A DNA stretch of 33,129 nucleotides from Comamonadaceae bacterium (GTDB taxonomy: Bacteria; Pseudomonadota; Gammaproteobacteria; Burkholderiales; Burkholderiaceae). The stretch covers positions 1 to 33,129 of the forward strand of contig CANKOT010000014.1 in NCBI GenBank assembly GCA_947484245.1, given 5' to 3'. The number at the start of each line of letters is the position of its first letter. Position 1 is the first letter of the stretch. The notes beneath the pieces were generated by a model that did not search any database, was not told the DNA's origin, and worked only from the letters and a program-made list of their open reading frames with translations. Both the position numbers and the translations under genes were made by a program. Positions 25,892 through 33,129 of this stretch are shown piece after piece.

Positions 25892-26860
25892 ATGAAAAGA
25901 CGCACCCTACTCCAAGCCAGCACTTTGTTGCTAGGCTTAGGCAACACCCAGGCCCAAACCGCCTATCCCAACAAAACGATTCGTTACATTGTCCCTGTGG
26001 CTGCAGGCGGCGGCTCCGACATGATTGGCCGTGCACTGTGCGAACGCTGGGCCAAGGCCTTGGGACAATCTGTGGTGGTCGACAACATCGGTGGTGGTGG
26101 TGGTGTCATTGCCTCCCAAAATACAGCGCGCGCAGCCGCCGACGGCTACACCCTCATGCAAGGCTACGTGGCCACCCATGGCACGGCGCCAGCTACGCGC
26201 AAGTTGCCCTACGACGCAGAAAAAGACTTCACCCCCATTGGCATGATTGGCACCACGCCCAATGTGCTGTGCATCAACACCAACTTGCCGCCTCAAAACT
26301 TCAAAGCCTTCTTGGATTATGTGAAACAAAATCCAGGCCGTTTGTCCTACGGCTCTGCGGGTGCAGGCTCATTGACGCACCTGGCTGCTGAGCTGTTCAA
26401 GCTGCAGACCAACAGCTTCATGGTGCATATTCCCTACAGAGGAATTGCCCCTGCCATCACCGACCTGATTGGTGGCCAGACCCAATTGATGTTCCCTGGA
26501 TTGGCCGCAGCACTGCCACACATTAGAAGCGGCAGAATTCGCGCCTTGGCCGTGACAGGCACCAAGCGTCACCCGCAAGTGAAAGATATTCCCACTTTGG
26601 AAGAAATGGGCCTGAAGGGTTTTGATGCACAACAATGGTACGGTGTTGTTGGGCCCGCCAATATGCCGGGACCAATTGTCAAAGTGCTCAACGATTCATT
26701 GCTGAGTGTCTTGGCTCAGCCTGATTTCAAAGAAAAACTCAGCTCTGAAGCCGTCGAACTCATGCCCATGAAACCGGCTGAATTTGCGGCCTACATGAAG
26801 GCTGACCTTGCACGCTGGACCCAACTGGCTAAGGCGCGTAACATTCAACTTGACAGCTAA
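25892..26860 (+). CDS. orphan Bug/TctC-family periplasmic solute receptor
   Basis: Periplasmic receptor of 322 residues in the Bug family, greatly expanded in Burkholderiales. The N-terminus MKRRTLLQASTLLLGLG has a twin-arginine pattern (RRTLLQ) ahead of the hydrophobic segment, so Tat export is possible; cleavage is likely near TQAQTAYP. The ligand loops YIVPVAAGGGSDMIGRAL and YGSAGAGSLTHLAAELF are intact. There is no tctAB beside it. Such orphan receptors may share the membrane subunits of another system, here possibly the tctBA at 18496-20527. It ends in a strong terminator shared with the convergent BMP gene. Ligand unknown. Confidence 0.92.
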   Translation: MKRRTLLQASTLLLGLGNTQAQTAYPNKTIRYIVPVAAGGGSDMIGRALCERWAKALGQSVVVDNIGGGGGVIASQNTARAAADGYTLMQGYVATHGTAPATRKLPYDAEKDFTPIGMIGTTPNVLCINTNLPPQNFKAFLDYVKQNPGRLSYGSAGAGSLTHLAAELFKLQTNSFMVHIPYRGIAPAITDLIGGQTQLMFPGLAAALPHIRSGRIRALAVTGTKRHPQVKDIPTLEEMGLKGFDAQQWYGVVGPANMPGPIVKVLNDSLLSVLAQPDFKEKLSSEAVELMPMKPAEFAAYMKADLARWTQLAKARNIQLDS

Positions 26861-26878
26861 GTTGCCATTGCGCTTCCC

Positions 26879-26907
26879 AAAAAGCCTGCTCTCTCAGCAG
26901 GCTTTTT
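26879..26907. terminator. bidirectional intrinsic terminator
   Basis: A 12-base perfect stem, AAAAAGCCTGCT with AGCAGGCTTTTT, closes a loop of CTCTC. The A- and T-runs on either side suit termination from both the Bug gene (plus) and the BMP gene (minus). Confidence 0.85.
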
Positions 26908-26927
26908 GTTGGGCGACAGCTTGCGCA

Positions 26928-28034
26928 TCAAGGGCTTATTTTGCCCACCAAGCCAGCGACACCATAGTTCATGCTCAGAATGTCAGCATCTGTGAGCTTC
27001 TGACCCACAGACACCACAGGCTTGCCTTCTTGATTGGAAAAAGGTCCCTGAAAGGGATGCCGCTTGCCTGAGACGATGTCTTTTTGAATTTGCGCAATTT
27101 CATCGCGAACTTTGGCGGGCAATTGAGGTCCAAAATCGCCCACGCGAACCATGCCATCCTTCAGTCCACCCCAGACGTTGCCCGGCTGCCATTGGCTTTT
27201 TTGAACATCGGTCACGCGCTGCGCATAGTAGCGACCCCATTCGTGTGTCACTGCCATTAACTGAGCATCCGGGGCCACTTTGCGCATGTCGGAATGGTAG
27301 GCAATGGCCATCTTTCCGCGCTCTTGCGCTGCCACCATGACCGCATTGGAAGCCGTGTGAAAAGTGATGACATCCACGGCCTGATTGAACAATGCAAACG
27401 CCGCATCGCGCTCTTTGGCTGGATCAAACCAGGTGTTCAGCCAAACGACTTTGACTTGGGCTTGAGGGTTGACGGAGCGCATGCCCAAGGTGAAAGCATT
27501 GAGTCCCTGAAGAACCTCTGGAATGGGAAACCCTGCCACATACCCCGCCACATTGGATTTCGTCATGCGGCCCGCGGCGACACCAGCCAAATAGCGCCCC
27601 TCGTAATAACGCGCATTGGCCACAGCAACATTGGCGTTGGTTTTATAGCCCGTGATCGATTCAAATTTCACATTTGGAAACTCTTTCGCCACTTTGAGCG
27701 TTGGTTCCATATAGCCAAAGCTGGTAGTGAAAATGATGTTGTTGCCTTGTTGGGCCAGGTCCCGAACCACACGCTCTGCGTCAGCACCCTCTGCAACGTT
27801 CTCGACGATGGTGGTTTTGACACCCGCGCCAAGCGATTTTTCAAGCGCCTTTCGGCCTTGATCGTGCTGGTGTGTCCACCCTGCATCAAACACTGGGGTG
27901 ACATAGACAAAAGCTGCTTTGACAGGGCCCGTCAATCCGCTGGTAGGCGTTGACTTGGAAGGCTCTGCGGCTAAGCTTGAAGCGGGAATTAAAAAGCAAG
28001 CGGCCGCGATCACGGCTGCGAGGTTTTTGTACAT
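26928..28034 (-). CDS. BMP-family ABC-transporter receptor, soluble paralogue
   Basis: Periplasmic receptor (368 residues) of the BMP/PnrA family, which typically binds purine nucleosides for ABC import. It has a Sec signal peptide ending ASSLAAEP with no lipobox Cys, unlike the paralogue at 30987-32102. Family motifs are AAFVYVTPVFDAGWTHQHDQG, IIFTTSFGYMEPTLKVA, and YEGRYLAGVAAGRMTKSN followed by GFPIPEVLQGLNAFTLG. It is clearly homologous along its length to the second BMP receptor but divergent. It stands alone with no permease or ATPase beside it. The ribosome-binding GAGGA is good. The ligand is not known; nucleoside-like by family. Confidence 0.92.
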   Translation of the reverse strand: MYKNLAAVIAAACFLIPASSLAAEPSKSTPTSGLTGPVKAAFVYVTPVFDAGWTHQHDQGRKALEKSLGAGVKTTIVENVAEGADAERVVRDLAQQGNNIIFTTSFGYMEPTLKVAKEFPNVKFESITGYKTNANVAVANARYYEGRYLAGVAAGRMTKSNVAGYVAGFPIPEVLQGLNAFTLGMRSVNPQAQVKVVWLNTWFDPAKERDAAFALFNQAVDVITFHTASNAVMVAAQERGKMAIAYHSDMRKVAPDAQLMAVTHEWGRYYAQRVTDVQKSQWQPGNVWGGLKDGMVRVGDFGPQLPAKVRDEIAQIQKDIVSGKRHPFQGPFSNQEGKPVVSVGQKLTDADILSMNYGVAGLVGKISP

Positions 28035-28158
28035 GGTAGTCCTCTACATGACGCCGGTTGAACACATTAAATACCCGCCGGTGTACGAATATTTGAAGGG
28101 TATTCTAAAGCAAGGTGTATAAAGTTGGATTGATCACTCCATTCAAACAAGATTCATC

Positions 28159-30927
28159 ATGCGCCTTAGCCTACTTCAACTGACCCTCCTATCAGCTACT
28201 TTGTTAAGCCCCTGCTGGGCTGTGGCACAAACACAGGTCGCGCCGTCGGCTAATGCGGCCCAATCCGGAGCAGGCACGCTCAAAGCCCTAGCTCAAGTTG
28301 AAGGCATCACGGAGTTCCGCCTGCCCAATGGCCTTCGTATTTTGCTAGCACCCGATGCGTCCAAACCCACAACCACCGTCAACATCACGTACTTGGTTGG
28401 CAGCCGGCACGAAAACTATGGCGAAACAGGCATGGCGCACTTGCTTGAACACTTGGTCTTCAAAGGCACACCCACTCGCGGCAACATCATGCAAGAGTTG
28501 GGCAAGCGCGGCATGGACTTCAACGGCACAACTTTTTACGACCGCACCAATTACTTCCAAACATTCCCAGCCAACCCAGACAATTTGAAATGGGCCATAG
28601 AGATGGAAGCCGATCGCATGATCAACAGCTTCATTGCCAAATCAGATCTCGACACAGAATTTTCTGTGGTGCGCAACGAAATGGAAAGTGGTGAAAACAA
28701 CCCCCACATGACGCTTTGGCAGCGCATGACGTCCGCAGCTTTCGACTGGCACAACTACGGCAAAAGCACCATTGGCGCGCGCACCGATGTTGAGAATGTG
28801 AAAATTGAAAACCTGCAAAATTTCTATCGCAAGTTTTACCAGCCAGACAATGCTGTTTTGTTGGTCGCTGGCAAATTTGATGCAGCAGCGACCTTGAATC
28901 TCATTCAACAAGTGTTTGGCGCCATCCCCAAACCAACTCGCATTCTGAGCACCACCTACACGCAAGACCCCGCTCAAGACGGCGGCCGTGAAGTCAACGT
29001 TCGCAGAACGGGCGACACCCAACTCACGGCGGTTTTGTATCACACCGCTGCTGGCAGCCACAAAGATTCTGCAGCCATGGCAGCTTTGAGTGAGGTGTTG
29101 GCAAGCACGCCCAACGGTCGACTGCATCAAAGCTTGGTCGAGAAAAAGTTGGCTGTGAATGTCAATCCATGGAACTTTGATTTGGCTGAACGAGGCTACG
29201 TGGTCTTCATGGCTGAATTGAGCAAAACGCAAAATTTACAAGAAGCCCGCAAAGTTCTGCTCGCAGAACTTGAAGGTCTTCAGCAAAAGCCCGTCACAGA
29301 GGCCGAACTCAAACGTGCCAAAGCAAGCTTGTTAAGCGAGATCGACAAGACCATCAACGATCCTCAAAGGCTGGCCGTTCAACTCTCAGAGTCAATTGCC
29401 AATGGCGATTGGCGGCTTTACTTTTTACACCGAGATCGGATTGAAGCTTTGAGCATTGCCGACCTTCAAGCTGTTGCCTCCAACTATTTCAAAGAGAGCA
29501 ATCGCACCCTTGGTCAATTCATTCCGACCTCTGCACCCGATCGTGCGAAATTTCCAGAGACTGTCGATGTTCCAAAATTGGTTGCAGACTACAAGGGCAA
29601 AGCAGCCGCCACGGAGGGCGAAGTCTTTGACATCAGCTTGGCCAACATTGAGAAGCGCACACAGCGCCTGGCTCTTGCCAGCGGCATGAAGCTCATCCTC
29701 ACCCCCAAGAAAACCCGAGGCGAAACGGTAAGCGGTCTTCTGACCCTTCGTTTTGGCGACCAAACTTCTCTGTTCAATCAGGCCAGCACGGCCAGCGTTG
29801 CGGCCAATTTGCTCTCACGCGGCGCAGGCAATTTACAACGCGCTCAAATTTCAGCCAAATTGGATGAATTGAAAACACAACTCGAAGTCAGCGGCGGCGG
29901 ACAAACAGTCAACGTTCGTTTTGATTCTTTGCGGAAAAACTTGCCCGAGGTTCTCAATCTCATCCGTGATATTTTGCGCAAACCACAATTCAGTCAAAAG
30001 GAATTTGATTTATTGGTTGAAGAAAGTATCGCTGGGCTTGAGAGTCAACGCAGTGAACCCAACGCCATGGGCTCGCAGGCCATGGCTTTGGCACTCGACA
30101 CATACCCCAAAGGCGATATCCGCGCTGCCCGCACCCTCGATGAATCTATAGCCGCATTGAAAGCGGTGAAGTTAGACCAAGTCAAACAATTTCACAGTGG
30201 GTTCTATGGTGTAGGCAACAGTGAATTTTCCTTGGTGGGCGACTTTGACAGTGCGGCTGTACAAACGCAAATTGGCCAACTCTTCAATGACTGGAAGAGT
30301 CCTAAGTCATATGCGCGATTAAAGGCCGATCCCAAAAATCCCAAAGCTTCCTCGATTCAACTTGAAGCTCCCGACAAATCCAACGCCTTCTTTTTGGCGG
30401 GCTTGCCACTGCCACTTCAAGACACAAATCCAGAATTTGTGCCCTTGCAATTGGCCAACCGTGTTTTAGGCGGTGGCGTCAAGTCCAGATTGTTTGACCG
30501 ATTGCGCCAAAAAGATGGCTTGAGCTATGGCGCAGGCAGCCAACTCAATGCCAGCGCTTACGAACCCTCAGGCATGTGGGTCATGTATGCCATTTATGCA
30601 CCGCAAAATTTGGACAAACTCAAAGCCGCGGTTCAAGAAGAGATGGCCAAGTTTGTCAAAGACGGTATCAGCGCTGAAGAGCTGGCTGATGCCAAACGTG
30701 GATGGCAAGAGGAGCGCAAAATTAGCCGCGCACAAGACCGTGCTTTGGCTGCGGGCCATGTGGCTCAAACAGCGGCCAACCGAACCCTGGCTTTTGTGGA
30801 AAAAGTCGATGCCCAAATTGAGACAGTGACTTTGGCACAAGTGAATGCAGCCATTCGAAAATCTTTTAACCCTGCTCAGTTTCTGAATGTGTATGCAGGT
30901 GACTTTGCCGCACGGAATAAAAAGTAA
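28159..30927 (+). CDS. M16-family zinc metallopeptidase, two fused M16 units
   Basis: Exported pitrilysin-type peptidase of 922 residues with a Sec signal peptide (cleavage near WAVAQTQ). The N-terminal M16 unit has the inverted zinc motif H94-L-L-E97-H98, with the third ligand Glu174 76 residues after H98. The C-terminal half repeats the M16 fold without HxxEH (for example GVKSRLFDRLRQKDGLSYGAG), so it is the inactive partner that closes the chamber. It probably degrades peptides in the periplasm. It is divergent from the soluble BMP gene with 124 bases between; a weak promoter (TTGAAG at 28093, TATAAA at 28118) may serve it. Confidence 0.95.
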   Translation: MRLSLLQLTLLSATLLSPCWAVAQTQVAPSANAAQSGAGTLKALAQVEGITEFRLPNGLRILLAPDASKPTTTVNITYLVGSRHENYGETGMAHLLEHLVFKGTPTRGNIMQELGKRGMDFNGTTFYDRTNYFQTFPANPDNLKWAIEMEADRMINSFIAKSDLDTEFSVVRNEMESGENNPHMTLWQRMTSAAFDWHNYGKSTIGARTDVENVKIENLQNFYRKFYQPDNAVLLVAGKFDAAATLNLIQQVFGAIPKPTRILSTTYTQDPAQDGGREVNVRRTGDTQLTAVLYHTAAGSHKDSAAMAALSEVLASTPNGRLHQSLVEKKLAVNVNPWNFDLAERGYVVFMAELSKTQNLQEARKVLLAELEGLQQKPVTEAELKRAKASLLSEIDKTINDPQRLAVQLSESIANGDWRLYFLHRDRIEALSIADLQAVASNYFKESNRTLGQFIPTSAPDRAKFPETVDVPKLVADYKGKAAATEGEVFDISLANIEKRTQRLALASGMKLILTPKKTRGETVSGLLTLRFGDQTSLFNQASTASVAANLLSRGAGNLQRAQISAKLDELKTQLEVSGGGQTVNVRFDSLRKNLPEVLNLIRDILRKPQFSQKEFDLLVEESIAGLESQRSEPNAMGSQAMALALDTYPKGDIRAARTLDESIAALKAVKLDQVKQFHSGFYGVGNSEFSLVGDFDSAAVQTQIGQLFNDWKSPKSYARLKADPKNPKASSIQLEAPDKSNAFFLAGLPLPLQDTNPEFVPLQLANRVLGGGVKSRLFDRLRQKDGLSYGAGSQLNASAYEPSGMWVMYAIYAPQNLDKLKAAVQEEMAKFVKDGISAEELADAKRGWQEERKISRAQDRALAAGHVAQTAANRTLAFVEKVDAQIETVTLAQVNAAIRKSFNPAQFLNVYAGDFAARNKK

Positions 30928-30933
30928 AACAAA

Positions 30934-30965
30934 AAAAGCCGTGCATCTTTTGATGCGCGGCTTTT
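30934..30965. terminator. intrinsic terminator between M16 peptidase and BMP genes
   Basis: A 14-base stem with one G-T wobble (30934-30947 with 30952-30965), loop TTTT, lies directly after the M16 stop and 21 bases before the end of the convergent BMP gene. It could serve both. Confidence 0.8.
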
Positions 30966-30986
30966 CAAACTGAAATTCAAACTTGA

Positions 30987-32102
30987 TCAGTTAGGCACTT
31001 TGCCTTCCACGCCTTTGACGTAGAACTTGATGTCGCCCAAGAACTTGTCGTCAGCGACAACATCTTTGGCCAGTACTTCTTTGCCGTCTTGTCCCACGAT
31101 AGGACCTTTCCAGATATTGAAGCTACCGTCTTTCAAGCCCGCCTTGATTTCGTCAACGCGCTTCTTGATATCGTCAGGCACATCGGTTGCCACATTCACC
31201 ATGTCGATGGCGCCTTCTTTCACACCCCACCAGCTTTGGCCTGTAGACCATTTGCCATCGAGGGCTTCACCTACGGCCTTGGTGTAGTAAGGCGCCCAGT
31301 TAATGATGGCCGATCCTAAGTGAGCCTTGGGACCATAGGCTGTCATGTCAGAGTCCCAACCGAAAGCGCGCTTGCCCATTTTTTCAGCTGTTTGCAACAC
31401 TGCGGAAGAGTCTGTGTTTTGCATCAACACATCGGCGCCACCATTGATCAGGGCCGTAGCGGCTTCTGATTCTTTCGGTGGATTGAACCACGTATAGATC
31501 CAAACCACTTTGGTTTTCACTTTGGGGTTGACGGATTGCGCGCCCATGGTGAAGGTGTTGATGTTGCGAATGACTTCGGGAATTGGAAAGGAAGCCACCA
31601 CACCCAAAGTGTTGGTCTTGGTCATCTTGCCTGCAATCACGCCTGCCATGTAGGCGCCTTCATAGGTGCGGCTGTCGTAAGTGCGCAGGTTGTCGGCTGT
31701 TTTGTAACCGGTGGCATGTTCAAACTTGATTTCTTTGTTGTCTGCAGCAACTTTCAACATGGGATCCATGTAACCAAAGGTGGTGCCGAAAATCACTTTG
31801 TTGCCTTGGCTGGCCAAGTCGCGGAACACGCGCTCTGCATCGGCGCTTTCTGGCACTTTTTCAACAAAGGTGGTAACGATCTTGTCGCCAAACTGTTTTT
31901 CCAGTTCTTTGCGAGCGTTGTCGTGTGCGAATGTCCATCCGCCATCGCCCACAGGGCCGACGTAGGCAAATGCCACTTTGAGAGGCTCAGCCTTGGCAGC
32001 AGGCTTGGCTTCTTCTTTTTTACCGCAAGCCACTAAGGTGGCAGCAGCAACGACGGAGATTGCAGCGATTTTGAGAATCGATCGCTTGTTCAAAACGGTC
32101 AT
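30987..32102 (-). CDS. BMP-family ABC-transporter receptor, lipoprotein
   Basis: Membrane-anchored receptor (371 residues) of the BMP/PnrA family for purine-nucleoside-like ligands. The signal peptide ends in a lipobox (TLVAC-GKK), so it is lipidated at Cys. A charged Ala/Lys/Glu linker leads to VAFAYVGPVGDGGWTFAHDNA, FGTTFGYMDPMLKVA, YEGAYMAGVIAGKMTK and SFPIPEVIRNINTFTMG, the binding-cleft segments. It follows the permease gene by 40 bases on the same strand with a good ribosome-binding AAAGGAAA, so it is the receptor of that ABC transporter. Confidence 0.95.
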   Translation of the reverse strand: MTVLNKRSILKIAAISVVAAATLVACGKKEEAKPAAKAEPLKVAFAYVGPVGDGGWTFAHDNARKELEKQFGDKIVTTFVEKVPESADAERVFRDLASQGNKVIFGTTFGYMDPMLKVAADNKEIKFEHATGYKTADNLRTYDSRTYEGAYMAGVIAGKMTKTNTLGVVASFPIPEVIRNINTFTMGAQSVNPKVKTKVVWIYTWFNPPKESEAATALINGGADVLMQNTDSSAVLQTAEKMGKRAFGWDSDMTAYGPKAHLGSAIINWAPYYTKAVGEALDGKWSTGQSWWGVKEGAIDMVNVATDVPDDIKKRVDEIKAGLKDGSFNIWKGPIVGQDGKEVLAKDVVADDKFLGDIKFYVKGVEGKVPN

Positions 32103-32142
32103 GAAATTTCCTTTATGGATGAACAGGGGTGGACGAAAAACA

Positions 32143-33063
32143 TTATGAACTGGGTTGAAAGGGTTTGCCTAAAGAGGCGGGCATATTGACCCGAATCCAA
32201 ACCGGGTTTCGAGAGATCAAGACCAGCACAACAATGGTCGACAGGTAAGGCAGCGCAGAAAGCCACTGACTGGGCACTTGCACACCCAAACCTTGCAAAT
32301 GAAACTGCAGCATGGTGACCCCTCCAAACAAGTAAGCACCAAGCAAAATTCGCGCCGGACGCCAAGTTGCAAAGGTGGTCAAGGCCAAAGCAATCCAACC
32401 CTTGCCTGCCACCATGCCTTCCACCCACAACGGGGTATAGACAACAGAAATATACGCACCCGACAGGCCGCACAAAGCACCACCCACCATGACGGCTAAA
32501 AAACGAATTCGACGAACTGAGTAACCAAGGGCATGCGCCGATTCGGGAGATTCACCGACCGAACGCAGCACCAAACCTGTGCGCGTTTTGTACAAAAACC
32601 AAATGAGTGCCAAAACAAAAGCAATCACCCCGTACACCAGCGGGTGTTGTTTGAAGAAGGCGGAACCTACCAGCGGAATGTCCGCCAAGAAAGGGATTTC
32701 AAACTGAGGCCGTGGGGGCAGTTTTTCTTGCACGTACGAAATGCCCACAAAGGCTGAAAAGCCCACTCCAAACAAACTCAATGCCAAACCTGTGGCGTAC
32801 TGATTGGTGCCAAGGTAAATCACCATGACCCCAAAAATGGCACCCAGCAAGGCGCCAGCCCCCATGCCTGCCAAGAAGCCCACCAGATCGCTGCCGGTGT
32901 GCACCACTGCGGCAAAACCAGCAATGGCAGCGCACAACATCATGCCCTCGGCACCTAAGTTAACAACACCCACTTTCTCATTGATGAGCAAACCCAAGGC
33001 GGCGATGGCCAGCACAGTGCCCGCATTCAAAGTAGCTGCAATGAGCAATGCATACGACTCCAT
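32143..33063 (-). CDS. ABC-transporter permease for the BMP system
   Basis: Inner-membrane permease of 306 residues in the BPD_transp_2 family, the type that pairs with BMP receptors (YufQ/NupQ-like). It has about eight to ten membrane segments and the family's LGLLINEKVGVVNLGAEGMML near residue 24 and GKGWIALALTTFATWRP near 235. The open frame reaches 33114, but the ATG at 33063 is chosen because GGGAGGG lies 4-5 bases upstream and its first base is shared with the stop of the preceding gene (TGATG). The order permease, permease, receptor is common for this family; the ATPase should lie further right. Confidence 0.94.
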   Translation of the reverse strand: MESYALLIAATLNAGTVLAIAALGLLINEKVGVVNLGAEGMMLCAAIAGFAAVVHTGSDLVGFLAGMGAGALLGAIFGVMVIYLGTNQYATGLALSLFGVGFSAFVGISYVQEKLPPRPQFEIPFLADIPLVGSAFFKQHPLVYGVIAFVLALIWFLYKTRTGLVLRSVGESPESAHALGYSVRRIRFLAVMVGGALCGLSGAYISVVYTPLWVEGMVAGKGWIALALTTFATWRPARILLGAYLFGGVTMLQFHLQGLGVQVPSQWLSALPYLSTIVVLVLISRNPVWIRVNMPASLGKPFQPSS

Positions 33064-33128
33064 CAGGCCCTCCCACTCTGCCAACGCAATCGGTATGCCA
33101 CCAGGGTGTCGCATGCCAACAAGCTAAA
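33063..33128 (-). CDS. C-terminal end of a second ABC permease, cut by window edge
   Basis: Only the last 21 codons and the TGA (33065-33063) are inside the window. They read FSLLACDTLVAYRLRWQSGRA, which resembles the end of the partner permease in BMP-type systems: a last membrane helix and a basic tail. The stop overlaps the next start by one base. Identity rests on context and this short tail. Confidence 0.6.
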   Translation of the reverse strand, partial: FSLLACDTLVAYRLRWQSGRA

Positions 33129-33129
33129 C

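Noticed and set aside
27294..27953. 219-codon open frame opposite the soluble BMP gene
   Set aside because: Antisense shadow with no domain features or ribosome-binding site.

Overview
The window is a gene-dense stretch of bacterial chromosome with no tRNA, rRNA, prophage, insertion sequence or CRISPR. Gene content points to a betaproteobacterium of the order Burkholderiales, most likely a Comamonadaceae (a freshwater Limnohabitans/Rhodoferax-like organism is my guess). The clues are two Bug/TctC-type solute receptors, a BPSS1780-family membrane protein directly after homoserine kinase, the xseB-ispA-dxs isoprenoid cluster, and moderate GC. Species assignment is inference.

Layout. 1-2986 (minus): xseB-ispA-dxs, with dxs cut by the left edge. 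3136-6050 (plus): tight operon of a Rieske oxygenase, an EamA permease and a mercaptopyruvate-type sulfurtransferase. 6074-6913 (minus): ZIP metal transporter with a His-rich loop. 7058-7831 (plus): class-I glutamine-amidotransferase-like hydrolase, whose 3' end overlaps a Nudix gene (minus) lying downstream of polA (minus, 8736-11516). 11656-13397 (plus): thrB and a BPSS1780-family membrane protein, ending in a perfectly palindromic terminator shared with slyD-uvrD on the minus strand. 16426-17403 (plus): guaC behind a highly structured leader. 17511-20527 (plus): complete tctCBA tripartite tricarboxylate transporter. 20516-23614 (minus): TonB-dependent receptor plus alpha/beta-hydrolase. 23669-25737 (minus): dcd and an rhlE-type helicase. 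25892-26860 (plus): orphan Bug receptor. 26928-33129: two BMP-family (nucleoside-type) receptors flanking a large M16 peptidase; the second receptor belongs to an ABC cassette with one complete permease and the tail of another.

How it works together. Much is housekeeping (isoprenoid precursors, DNA replication and repair, threonine synthesis, nucleotide metabolism). The accessory part is nutrient uptake: TctCBA, an orphan Bug receptor, a TonB receptor with a companion esterase-like enzyme, and BMP receptors that may feed the purine-salvage step represented by guaC. I found no obviously new defence or mobile system. The best leads are the guaC leader, the Rieske/EamA/sulfurtransferase operon, the TonB receptor-hydrolase pair, and the paired BMP receptors. 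No stretch longer than about 300 bases lacks a gene.
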